Source: Streptomyces sp. Ag109_O5-1
GTDB taxonomy: Bacteria > Actinomycetota > Actinomycetes > Streptomycetales > Streptomycetaceae
NCBI RefSeq assembly: GCF_003814875.1
Contig: NZ_RKQF01000001.1
Location: forward strand, 9,114,001 to 9,178,000
Direction: 5' to 3'
Length of the DNA: 64,000 bases
Shown: positions 7,882 through 15,367 of the stretch, one piece after another
Numbering within the stretch: position 1 is the stretch's first letter
How the letters are laid out: each line of letters begins with the position of its first letter
Program-made: the position numbers and the translations under genes
Notes under the pieces: model-generated
What the model was told of the DNA's origin: nothing
Database searches by the model: none
The model's input: only the letters and a program-made list of their open reading frames with translations

Positions 7882-9075
7882 ATGTCCGCGTCCGTGAAGC
7901 TGCCTCCGTTCGATCCCGGTGACCCGCTCGGTATCGACGATCTCCTGGAGCCGGAGGATCTCGCCGTGCGGGACACCGTGCGGAGCTGGGCGGCGGACCG
8001 TGTGCTGCCGTACGTCGCCGAGTGGTACGAGAGCGGTGAGCTGCCCGGCATCAGGGAGCTCGCCAAGGAGCTCGGGTCGATCGGGGCCCTCGGGATGTCG
8101 CTCGACGGGTACGGGTGCGCGGGCGCGTCCGCCGTGCAGTACGGGCTCGCCTGCCTGGAGCTGGAGGCCGCCGACTCGGGCATCCGGTCGCTCGTCTCCG
8201 TGCAGGGGTCCCTCGCCATGTACGCCATCCACCGCTTCGGCAGCGAGGCGCAGAAGCAGCGCTGGCTGCCGGGCATGGCCGCCGGTGACGTCATCGGGTG
8301 CTTCGGGCTCACCGAGCCGGATCACGGCTCCGACCCGGCCGCCATGCGGACGCACGCCAGGCGCGACCCCGGCGGCGACTGGGTGCTCAACGGGCGGAAG
8401 ATGTGGATCACCAACGGTTCGGTGGCGGGCGTCGCCGTCGTCTGGGCGCAGAGCGACAACGGCATCCGCGGGTTCGTCGTGCCCACCGACACACCCGGGT
8501 TCTCGGCGCCCGAGATCAAGCACAAGTGGTCGCTGCGGGCGAGTGTCACCAGCGAGCTGGTGCTGGACGACGTACGGCTGCCCGCCGATGCCGTACTGCC
8601 CGAGGTCACCGGGCTCAAGGGGCCGCTCAGCTGTCTGTCGCACGCCCGGTACGGGATCGTGTGGGGCGCCATGGGCGCGGCCCGCACCTGCTTCGAGACC
8701 GCAGTCGGCTACGCGAAGTCGCGGGAGCAGTTCGGTCGGCCCATCGGCGGCTTCCAGCTCACCCAGGCCAAACTCGCCGACATGGCGGTCGAACTGCACA
8801 AGGGGATCCTGCTCGCCCATCATCTGGGGCGGCGGATGGACGCCGGCCGCCTGCGTCCCGAGCAGGTCAGCTTCGGCAAGCTCAACAACGTACGGGAGGC
8901 GATCGAGATCTGCCGTACGGCGCGGACGATTCTCGGGGCGAACGGGATCTCGCTGGAGTACCCCGTGATGCGGCACGCGACCAACCTCGAGTCGGTGCTC
9001 ACCTACGAGGGCACCGTCGAGATGCACCAGCTCGTGCTGGGCAAGGCGCTCACCGGACTCGACGCCTTCCGGTGA
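7882..9075 (+). CDS. Acyl-CoA dehydrogenase, glutaryl-CoA dehydrogenase-like
   Basis: A 397-residue FAD enzyme of acyl-CoA beta-oxidation type. The sequence follows the glutaryl-CoA dehydrogenase branch closely: GSIGALGMSLDGYGCAG near residue 65, then CFGLTEPDHGSDPAAM (flavin/substrate binding), WVLNGRKMWITNG, ARYGIVWGAMGAA, REQFGRPIGGFQLTQ, and finally ESVLTYEGTVEMHQLVLG. The glutamate in YEGT is the expected catalytic base. The branch oxidises and decarboxylates glutaryl-CoA to crotonyl-CoA in lysine and tryptophan breakdown. The ATG at 7882 has GGAGGG five bases upstream; an in-frame upstream ATG lacks one. A perfect dyad sits in the 5' region and a terminator follows. Confidence 0.92.
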   Translation: MSASVKLPPFDPGDPLGIDDLLEPEDLAVRDTVRSWAADRVLPYVAEWYESGELPGIRELAKELGSIGALGMSLDGYGCAGASAVQYGLACLELEAADSGIRSLVSVQGSLAMYAIHRFGSEAQKQRWLPGMAAGDVIGCFGLTEPDHGSDPAAMRTHARRDPGGDWVLNGRKMWITNGSVAGVAVVWAQSDNGIRGFVVPTDTPGFSAPEIKHKWSLRASVTSELVLDDVRLPADAVLPEVTGLKGPLSCLSHARYGIVWGAMGAARTCFETAVGYAKSREQFGRPIGGFQLTQAKLADMAVELHKGILLAHHLGRRMDAGRLRPEQVSFGKLNNVREAIEICRTARTILGANGISLEYPVMRHATNLESVLTYEGTVEMHQLVLGKALTGLDAFR

Positions 9076-9087
9076 ACCCTGCGCGGG

Positions 9088-9112
9088 GGCAGGGCCGGTG
9101 AGCGGCCCTGCC
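9088..9112. terminator. Bidirectional terminator between convergent genes
   Basis: GGCAGGGCCG pairs perfectly with CGGCCCTGCC across GTGAG. It lies 12 bases after the dehydrogenase stop and directly beside the SepF stop. Confidence 0.8.
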
Positions 9113-9556
9113 TCAGCTCTGGTTGAAGAAGCCGTCCTCCCGGCGCCTGGCCGGCTCACCGTTGACGATCTCGGTGTTCGAGGGGGTCAGCAGGAAGACC
9201 CGGTTGGCGACCCGCTCGATGGTGCCGCGCAGACCGAAGGTCAGCCCGGCCGCGAAGTCGACGACACGCTTGGCGTCGCCCGGCTCCATGGCCGTGAGGT
9301 TCACGATGACCGGCACGCCCTCGCGGAACAGCTCACCGATCGCACGGGCGTCCCGGAAGCTGTCCGGGGTGACCGTGCCGATCCGGCGGCCCTTCTCCTC
9401 GGCGGTGTCCGAGGCCACCCTGACCCGAGGGTCGGTGACCCAGGCATCCCCGTGGGGCTGCTCGGTCCCTTCGGAGTAGTCGTCGTCGTAGTAGCGCTCG
9501 TCATCGTTGTCGTCGACGAGGCCAAGCCAGGCACTCGCCTTGCGTACCGATCCCAT
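9113..9556 (-). CDS. sepF: SepF-family cell-division protein (paralogue)
   Basis: A 147-residue SepF-like protein. SepF polymerises, binds the FtsZ tail and tethers it to the membrane. After a short N-terminal helix (MGSVRKASAWLGLV) there is an acidic Asp/Glu/Tyr-rich linker (residues 14-32). The conserved SepF core runs from about 60: VTPDSFRDARAIGELFREG, then VIVNLTAMEPGDAKRVVDFAAGLTFGL, then the strand VFLLTPSNTEI. The protein is shorter than the main SepF, and Streptomyces carries several paralogues; I think this is one of the secondary ones because no ftsZ or ylm-type neighbours are present. GGAGG precedes the ATG. Confidence 0.9.
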   Translation of the reverse strand: MGSVRKASAWLGLVDDNDDERYYDDDYSEGTEQPHGDAWVTDPRVRVASDTAEEKGRRIGTVTPDSFRDARAIGELFREGVPVIVNLTAMEPGDAKRVVDFAAGLTFGLRGTIERVANRVFLLTPSNTEIVNGEPARRREDGFFNQS

Positions 9557-9654
9557 GGACGCCTCCTCTCACAGCGGTCTTTCATGCTTCCGCATCCCTA
9601 TGGTCGTCCATGATGCGGATGGCGCGCCAAGTGGATAGACGCCGCGCGGGGGGT

Positions 9655-9683
9655 TTGTGACGGTACTGGTGCAGAGCGAATAC
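9655..9683 (+). promoter_or_regulatory. Candidate promoter for the DUF5685-GTPase gene
   Basis: TTGTGA at 9655-9660 and GAATAC at 9678-9683 are 17 bases apart. It would give a leader of about 120 nt. The rest of the 255-base gap holds only a weak CGCATC/GATGCG hairpin. Confidence 0.35.
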
Positions 9684-9811
9684 GTCGAGAGCCCAGTTGT
9701 GCCAAGGGCCTTAGCTCACACGGCTGCTGACTGTGAGTGAAATATGATTGTTCCGGGCGTATGGGTGACGAACCGTACGTCCGGGTGAACCGGTTGAGGG
9801 GGATTTCGGAC

Positions 9812-11050
9812 GTGTTCGGGATGGTCAGACCGTGTGGTCATCGGCTCGGTAAGAGATTCAGGGACCAGTGGATGGCGCACCTGTGCGGGCTGTGTCTCGC
9901 GCTGCGCGGTGACCACGGTCAGTTCGCACGGCTCGTGACGAACTACGACGGACTGCTGATATCCGTTTTGACGGAGGCTCAGGCACCGCGGCCGGACGAC
10001 TGGCGGCGTACGGCCGGGCCGTGCCCCCTGCGCGGGATGCGCACCGCCTCCGTCGCGCGGGGCGAGGGCACGCGGCTCGCCGCCGCCGTCTCGCTGGTGC
10101 TCGCCTCGGCCAAGGTGCGTGACCATGTCGCCGACGGGGACGGTCTGCTGGCGCGCCGTCCGGTCGCGGCCGCCGCCCGCCGGGTCGCCACCGGCTGGGG
10201 GCGGGCGGGGGCCCGCGGGGGTACGGCGGTCGGGTTCGACACCGGGATCCTCGTCGACGCCGTCGACCGGCAACTCGGCATCGAGGCGCTCGCGGGACCG
10301 GGGACGCCCCTGCTGACGGTGACCGAACCCACCGAGACGGCCACCGCCGCCGCCTTCGCGCACACCGCAGTCCTGGCCGGCCGGCCAGGCAACGCCGGAC
10401 CGCTCGCCGAGGCCGGGCGCTACTTCGGCCGGCTCGCGCATCTGCTGGGGACCATGTCCGGGCGCTCTGACAGGGGCGTGCCGCTCGCCGTGAAGATCGT
10501 GGTGAGCGGAGGGCTCGGGGTCGGCAAGACGACGTTCATCGGCGCGATCTCGGAGATCGAACCGCTGGACACGGAGGCGGCGATCACCCAGGTGTCGGTG
10601 GGCATCGACTCCCTCGCCGGGGTCGAGTCCAAGACGACGACCACCGTGGCCCTCGACTTCGGCCGGATCACGCTGGATCCGTCCATCGCGCTGTATCTGT
10701 TCGGGACTCCCGGGCAGGACCGGTTCTCGTTCCTGTGGGACGACCTGGTGGAGGGCGCGCTGGGCACGGTGGTCCTCGCGGACACACGCCGGATCGAGGA
10801 CTGCTTCCCCGCCGTCGACTACTTCGAGGCCCACGGGGCGCCCTTCGTCCTCGCCGTGAACCGCTTCGACGGCGCCGAGCGGTTCGAGCTGGAGGAGGTC
10901 CGGGAGGCGCTGGGCCTGGGCGCCGATGTCCCGGTGCTGGAGTGCGACGCGCGGGAGCGCGGGTCGGTGCGGGATGTGCTGGGTGCGTTGATGGACCGGG
11001 TGATCGGGGTGAGGTCCGGGTCGAGGAAGAGGGCGATGGCCGTGCGCTAG
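9812..11050 (+). CDS. DUF5685-type protein fused in frame to a conservon (CvnD-like) GTPase
   Basis: One 412-residue frame holds two proteins that are normally separate. Residues 1 to about 215 match the N-terminal part of the DUF5685 'regulator' family (VFGMVRPCGHRLG, AHLCGLCLALRGDHGQFA, LISVLTEAQ, CPLRGMRTASVARGEG, TVTEPTETATAAAFAHTAVL, GRLAHLL). At that point the family should continue for roughly 150 more residues. Instead the frame passes, around GTMSGRSDRGVP, into a complete conservon-type small GTPase: AVKIVVSGGLGVGKTTF (P-loop), LFGTPGQDRFSFLWD (switch II), VVLADTRR, LAVNRFDGAERFE (NKxD-like) and a C-terminal helix. The GTG at 9812 is preferred (gaggggga upstream). No other conservon genes (sensor kinase-like, roadblock, DUF742) are here. 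The simplest explanation is an in-frame deletion fusion. Confidence 0.85.
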   Translation: MFGMVRPCGHRLGKRFRDQWMAHLCGLCLALRGDHGQFARLVTNYDGLLISVLTEAQAPRPDDWRRTAGPCPLRGMRTASVARGEGTRLAAAVSLVLASAKVRDHVADGDGLLARRPVAAAARRVATGWGRAGARGGTAVGFDTGILVDAVDRQLGIEALAGPGTPLLTVTEPTETATAAAFAHTAVLAGRPGNAGPLAEAGRYFGRLAHLLGTMSGRSDRGVPLAVKIVVSGGLGVGKTTFIGAISEIEPLDTEAAITQVSVGIDSLAGVESKTTTTVALDFGRITLDPSIALYLFGTPGQDRFSFLWDDLVEGALGTVVLADTRRIEDCFPAVDYFEAHGAPFVLAVNRFDGAERFELEEVREALGLGADVPVLECDARERGSVRDVLGALMDRVIGVRSGSRKRAMAVR

Positions 11051-11082
11051 TCGCCGCGGGGCGTGGGGCGAGTGCGGGTTGT

Positions 11083-11148
11083 GTCTGGTTGCTCGCGCCC
11101 ACGCGGCGGAGCCGCATATCTGTGCAGCTCCGCGCCCCTTGGGGCGCG
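11083..11148. repeat. Dispersed intergenic repeat, copy 2 (inverted relative to copy 1)
   Basis: It reads tctggttgctcgcgcccacg, then CGGCGGAGCCGCAT, then gctccgcgc and a CGCCCC-TT-GGGGCG hairpin. Its reverse complement follows the motif order of 278-345. It starts about 30 bases after the fusion gene's stop and its hairpin may help terminate transcription. Confidence 0.7.
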
Positions 11149-11416
11149 TGAATCCGGCGTCTGTTCTTGAGTGCGGGGCGCGAGGGGAGGGGTGCGCGTG
11201 TGAAGGCGGAGGGTGAAGCGCGAGGAAGAACGCGAAGAGTCCCCGCCGTCGGCGGGGCGCGCAGGGGGTCAGCTCAACAGGAACAGGACCACACTCGACC
11301 GAAGTCGATGTGGGAGCGGGTGACCAGCCACTGCTGCGGATGCATGAGCCAAGTGGAACAGGTCTCCGGTTTTCCGTCAACTGACATGAGACGCACCGCT
11401 CACACTCTGGACAACC

Positions 11417-11447
11417 TTGACAGTGAGGGGAAACGGCACCGTAGAGT
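11417..11447 (+). promoter_or_regulatory. Promoter for the flavin-enzyme operon
   Basis: TTGACA at 11417-11422 is a perfect -35 hexamer. TAGAGT at 11442-11447 is a good -10 box at a long 19-base spacing. The transcript would carry a leader of about 110 nt before the micro-ORF at 11561. Confidence 0.5.
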
Positions 11448-11560
11448 CGACGGACGGCCCTGCTGAGGGGCTCGGCCGTAAGAGCGCCGCGCGGCGGCGC
11501 TCCGTGTGAAGGCATCCACCGCACCCACCGTGCTCGATTGATCTGTCACGGAGCCTTCGC

Positions 11561-11644
11561 ATGTCATCCGGCACCCTTGCCACAGCCCCCGCCGTCCCCC
11601 GTATACCCGAGCTCGCCGTCTCCTCGGTGGAGACGGCCCGATGA
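11561..11644 (+). CDS. 27-residue micro-ORF overlapping the flavoprotein start
   Basis: An ATG at 11561 preceded by GGAG at seven bases opens a 27-codon frame. It starts MSSGTLATAPAVPR and ends VETAR, and its TGA overlaps the next gene's ATG as ATGA. Codon use is GC-rich and gene-like. The peptide has no cysteine, no hydrophobic core and no attenuator-like run of one amino acid. The overlap implies translational coupling. It could be a leader peptide, or a substrate of the enzymes encoded after it. Neither is shown by sequence alone, and conservation in relatives would decide whether it is a real gene. Confidence 0.5.
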   Translation: MSSGTLATAPAVPRIPELAVSSVETAR

Positions 11645-13398
11645 AGCCCCAGCTGGTGATCGTGGGGGCCGGGCCGCGGGGGACCGGTCTCCTGGAGCGC
11701 ATCGCCGCCAACGCGCCCGAGCTGTACGCCGGTTCGGGCCTCGACATCCATCTGGTCGACCCGCATCCACCGGGCGCGGGACGCATCTGGCGGGCCGCCC
11801 AGTCGCCGCTGCTGTGGATGAACTCGCACGCCGAGGACGTCACCATGTTCACCGACGAGACGGTGACCATGGCGGGGCCGGTACGCGAGGGCCCCACCCT
11901 GCACGAGTGGGCCGGCCTGGCCGGCACCACCTTCGCCGACCGGCAGATCCAAGGCCGCTACCTGCGCCACGTCTACGACCGTGCCGTCGCCGACCTGCCG
12001 GACGGCATCACCGTCCACCACCACCCGCGCCGCGCCCTGCGGGTGAGCGGGCCGCGCGAGGGACGCCAGCAGGTCTGGCTGGAGGGCCGCCCGCGCCCGC
12101 TCCTCGCCGACCTGGTCGTCCTCGCCCTGGGTCACCTGGACGCCGAACTCGATCCGGAACAGGCCGCGTTGGCCGCGTACGCCGACGCACACGGCCTGGT
12201 CCACCTGCCGCCCGACTTCACCGCCGACAGCGACCTGTCCGCACTGCGGCCCGGCGAGCCGGTGCTCGTCCGTGGGTTCGGTCTCGCCTTCGTCGACCTG
12301 ATGGTCCTGCTCACCGAGGGACGGGGCGGGCGGTACGACGGTGACACCTATGTGCCGTCCGGGCGGGAACCGGTGCTGTACGTCGGGTCGCGGCGCGGGG
12401 TGCCGTACCACTCGAAGATCGGTTACGACTGGACCGGCGAACGCCCGCCGCTGCCCCGCTTCTTCGGGCCCGGCGAGGTCGCCGAGCTGCTCGCCCGGCC
12501 GGACGGCTTCGACTTCCGGCGGGATGTGTGGCCGCTGGTGGCGAAGGAGCTGGGGTTCGCCCACTACCACCGGCTGTTCACCGTCCATCCCGAGCGGACG
12601 GCGGTCGCCTGGCGCGACTTCGAGGAGAAGTACGCCGCCGCCGAGGGGGACGCCGAACTGCGGGCGCTGGCCGCAGCCGCCGTACCCGACCCGGCCGACC
12701 GGCTCGATCTCGCGGCGCTGGACCGGCCGCTGGACGGGGTGCGGTACGCCTCGCACGAGGAGTTCCAGGAAGGGCTGCGCGAGTACGTCGAGGCCGATCT
12801 GGGGCGCCGGCACGACCCCGGGTACAGCCCCGACCTGGCGGTGTTCCTCGGACTGCTCTCCGTCTACGGGCAGTTGGTCCGGCTCGGGAACATCGGGCCC
12901 TGGTGGCACGGGTTCTTCAGCTATCTCGCCTCCGGGCCGCCCGGGCCCCGGCTGCGGCAGCTGCTCGCGCTGTCCCGGGCGGGGGTGCTGAAGTTCGTCG
13001 GCGCCGGGATGACCGTGGCGGCGCAGGACGGCGTGTTCCGGGCGTCCGCCGACACCGTGCCCGGGTTCGTCGTGGAGGCGCGGGCCCTTGTCGAGGCCCG
13101 GCTGCCCGAACCGACCGTGGGACGGGCCCGGGACGCGCTGCTGCGCGAGTTGCAGGGCGACGGCGCCGCCGAGACGCCCGACGGGCTGCTCCGGGTGGAC
13201 CCCGCCGACGGGCGGATCCTCGACGGGGGCGGGCGTCCGCATCCCCGGCGGTTCGCGCTCGGGCCGTTCACCGACGGCCGTACGCCCGGCGCGTTCACCC
13301 GGCCGCGCACCGGAGGGCCCGCGTTCCGGCAGAACGACGCCACGGCGCGCACGGCACTGGCCTTCCTGCGCGAGCTCGCGGACCGGGCCGCCGCGTAG
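11641..13398 (+). CDS. FAD/NAD(P)-binding protein (NAD_binding_9 type)
   Basis: A 585-residue soluble flavoprotein. It opens with LVIVGAGPRGTGLLERIAA, a dinucleotide-binding GxGxxG fold with the PRG variant typical of the NAD_binding_9 group, followed by IHLVDPHPPGAGRIWR. A second nucleotide-binding region lies near residue 160 (LADLVVLALGHLDAEL), and VLVRGFGLAFVDLMVLLT near residue 205 probably starts a further Rossmann segment. The C-terminal third includes GMTVAAQDGVF and ends with FRQNDATARTALAFLRELA. Proteins of this group are usually annotated without a known substrate. The start overlaps the preceding micro-ORF (ATGA), with GGAG inside that ORF. The following gene encodes another flavin enzyme, so a joint oxidation pathway is likely; the substrate is unknown. 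Confidence 0.85.
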   Translation: MKPQLVIVGAGPRGTGLLERIAANAPELYAGSGLDIHLVDPHPPGAGRIWRAAQSPLLWMNSHAEDVTMFTDETVTMAGPVREGPTLHEWAGLAGTTFADRQIQGRYLRHVYDRAVADLPDGITVHHHPRRALRVSGPREGRQQVWLEGRPRPLLADLVVLALGHLDAELDPEQAALAAYADAHGLVHLPPDFTADSDLSALRPGEPVLVRGFGLAFVDLMVLLTEGRGGRYDGDTYVPSGREPVLYVGSRRGVPYHSKIGYDWTGERPPLPRFFGPGEVAELLARPDGFDFRRDVWPLVAKELGFAHYHRLFTVHPERTAVAWRDFEEKYAAAEGDAELRALAAAAVPDPADRLDLAALDRPLDGVRYASHEEFQEGLREYVEADLGRRHDPGYSPDLAVFLGLLSVYGQLVRLGNIGPWWHGFFSYLASGPPGPRLRQLLALSRAGVLKFVGAGMTVAAQDGVFRASADTVPGFVVEARALVEARLPEPTVGRARDALLRELQGDGAAETPDGLLRVDPADGRILDGGGRPHPRRFALGPFTDGRTPGAFTRPRTGGPAFRQNDATARTALAFLRELADRAAA

Positions 13399-13459
13399 TC
13401 CGTCGCCGTCCGGTCCCGGTGTTTCTGTCCAAGGTGCTGTGAGGAGGAGGGGTTTGCGG

Positions 13460-13489
13460 ATGTCTTTCGGAGAGGTTGGTGTCTTATGA
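13460..13489 (+). other. Nine-codon ORF with a TTA codon overlapping the LLM gene start
   Basis: An unusually strong GAGGAGGAGGGG lies directly before an ATG that opens MSFGEVGVL and stops. The last sense codon is TTA (13484-13486), the rare bldA-dependent leucine codon, and its TTATGA overlaps the LLM gene's ATG at 13486. The LLM gene also has its own GGAGAGG eight bases upstream, so this may be chance. It would matter only if ribosomes reach the LLM start through this mini-frame. Confidence 0.3.
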
Positions 13490-14328
13490 CCGGCTCGTAC
13501 GGCCGGGGGCTGTTGCATCTGGCCGCCGCCGTGGACCAGGTCGGCGCGTTCGACGAGGAGCGTCACGTCGAACTGGTGCGGCTCGCCGAGAGCGGGGGGC
13601 TGGACTTCGTGACGCTCGACGGCCGGTTCGGGTGGGCGGAGACCGACGCGCTCGCCGTGCTGGCTCTGGTGGCCCCGGCCACCCGGCGGATCGGTCTGGT
13701 GCCGGTGGGGACGTCCCCCCGGACCACCGTCGCCCACCTCGACCAGGCCGGTCTGGGCCGGGTCGGCTGGTGGAGCGACGAGAGCGACGGGAGCGACGGG
13801 AGCGATGCTCCGGGTCCCTCGCAGGGGTACGCGGTGCGGGTGGCCGACGCCACCGAGGGGACCGCCCGGCGGACCGTGGCCCGGTACGCCGATGTCGCCG
13901 TCGTGCGGGCCGCCAGCTCCGCGCAGGCCGCCGCCGTACGGGACGAACTGCGGGCGGAGGCCGTGGCGGCGGGCAGGGACCCGGACGCGCTGCGGGTACT
14001 GGTGAGCCTCATGGTGGATCTGGGCGACGGGGAGCGCGCGGCCGAGCCGGGGCACGGCGGCGGTGGGCCCCGGCAGACGGTCCAGGGCCCGCTGTACCGG
14101 GGCGGTCCCGTCGATCTGGCGGAACTCATCGCCACCTGGCACGGCGAGGGCGCCACCGACGGCTTCCACCTCGTCCCCGCCGAGCCGCGCCGGGACCTGG
14201 AACGGCTGGTCAACGGCACCGTGGCGCTGCTCCAGCACCGCGGCCTGTTCCGCACCTTCTACCCGGGCAGCACCCTGCGCGAGCACCTCGGTCTCGCCCG
14301 GCCCGCCGACCAGTTGGCGGCGCCGTGA
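13486..14328 (+). CDS. LLM-class flavin-dependent oxidoreductase, short form
   Basis: A 280-residue luciferase-like flavin enzyme. It starts LLHLAAAVDQVG, with ESGGLDFVTLDGRFGW following, then ALAVLALVAPATRRIGLVPVGTSPRTTVAHLDQAGLGRVGW, the classic LLM pattern of strand 3 and the flavin-contacting segment. The C-terminal part has DGFHLVPAEPRRDLERL, matching the family's barrel closure before the final helix that ends in FRTFYPGSTLREHLGL. It is 60-80 residues shorter than typical LLM enzymes, mainly in the middle, where a Ser/Asp/Gly repeat (ESDGSDGSD) replaces part of the barrel. LLM proteins use reduced FMN or F420. Its partner is probably the preceding FAD protein, 87 bases upstream. Confidence 0.83.
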   Translation: MTGSYGRGLLHLAAAVDQVGAFDEERHVELVRLAESGGLDFVTLDGRFGWAETDALAVLALVAPATRRIGLVPVGTSPRTTVAHLDQAGLGRVGWWSDESDGSDGSDAPGPSQGYAVRVADATEGTARRTVARYADVAVVRAASSAQAAAVRDELRAEAVAAGRDPDALRVLVSLMVDLGDGERAAEPGHGGGGPRQTVQGPLYRGGPVDLAELIATWHGEGATDGFHLVPAEPRRDLERLVNGTVALLQHRGLFRTFYPGSTLREHLGLARPADQLAAP

Positions 14329-14372
14329 AAAACGATGCGCATCATGAAGAGAACCGTGAAAGGACTGATCGT

Positions 14373-15149
14373 ATGACCGCGGACGCGTTCGAGGACTGGA
14401 AGCGCTGGCACGAACACCGCGTGGAGACCGTCTCGGACCCCTACGGGCCGCTCGCGCTGGTCGGCACCCACTGGATCGAGGACCATGCGGACGGCCGGCT
14501 CCCCGGCGTCCCCGGCGCCTGGGCGGTCGACGGTGACACTGTCGTGCTCACCGCGGTGGCGGCTGACGGCCTGGCCGTGGACGGCGAGCCCTTCGCCGGT
14601 GAGATCCGGCTCGACGCCGACCGCGAACCGGCGGCCCGGGTCACGCTCGGCGAGCGGCGGCTGGTCGTGCTGATCCGCGAGGGCGTCTGGGGCGTACGGG
14701 ACTACGACCCGGCCGCCGGGACACGCCGCGCCTTCCGGGGCATCGACGCCGTCCCCTACGACCCGGACTGGTCGGTGCCCGGGCGCTTCACGCCGTACGA
14801 CGAGCAGCGCACCGTCCGCGTCCCCACCGCGGACGGAGTGGAGCGCGGGCTGGCGCTCGCCGGGGAGCTGACGTTCACGGTGGCGGGCGAGGGGCGGACG
14901 CTCCGGGTCGCCGAGCAGGTCGACGGGCGGCTGTGGGCGGTGTTCGCCGATGCCACCAGCGGCCACAGCAGTTTCCGGTTCAGGTTCCTCTATTCGGCCG
15001 CCCCGGCCGCCGACGGTTCCACCACCGTCGACTTCAACCGCGCGCAGCTGCCGCCGTGCGCCTTCGCGGACCACTTCATCTGCCCTTTCCCGCCGCCCGG
15101 GAACACGCTGGACCTCGCTGTCGAGGCGGGGGAGCGCCGGCTGGGCTGA
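14373..15149 (+). CDS. DUF1684 domain protein
   Basis: A 258-residue soluble protein of the DUF1684 family. Characteristic stretches are FEDWKRWHEHRVETVSDPYGPLALVGTHWI at the N-terminus (read in parts), RRAFRGIDAVPYDPDW in the middle, and VDFNRAQLPPCAFADHFICPFPPPGN near the end; the last, with its paired cysteines and PPC/FICPFPPP, is the family hallmark. The domain is an all-beta fold of unknown activity. The ATG at 14373 has AAAGGA eight bases upstream. It lies 44 bases after the LLM gene and completes the operon. Its co-transcription with two flavin enzymes is the best clue to its job. Confidence 0.88.
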   Translation: MTADAFEDWKRWHEHRVETVSDPYGPLALVGTHWIEDHADGRLPGVPGAWAVDGDTVVLTAVAADGLAVDGEPFAGEIRLDADREPAARVTLGERRLVVLIREGVWGVRDYDPAAGTRRAFRGIDAVPYDPDWSVPGRFTPYDEQRTVRVPTADGVERGLALAGELTFTVAGEGRTLRVAEQVDGRLWAVFADATSGHSSFRFRFLYSAAPAADGSTTVDFNRAQLPPCAFADHFICPFPPPGNTLDLAVEAGERRLG

Positions 15150-15367
15150 GAGGTACGGCGGGGGCGAAAGCCTATAAAGCAGCCACAGTTCATTCACAGT
15201 CGCACGGCCGAAAGGCACCCTTGCGGTCACCTGTCGTTCGCCCGAATACTCCCCCACAGCGCTTGTCAGGGGCACTGCGTGTTCGGAATCCGGGCGTCTC
15301 CCCTGGCTGCGCCTCACGGGCCCCGACCCCACGCGGGCCCCCGACTTCCCCTGGGAGGGAACGACAA

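Larger units (their letters stand above)
11051..11560. other. 510-base intergenic region with repeat and promoter
   Basis: Besides the dispersed repeat (11083-11148) and a promoter (11417-11447), it contains a CCCCGCC/GGCGGGG hairpin near 11252-11266. No frame here has convincing codon bias or start signals. Confidence 0.45.

Noticed and set aside
15150..15367. Additional gene between DUF1684 and the protease
   Set aside because: No start with a ribosome site or suitable codon bias; it is a promoter region with a TATAAA-like box.
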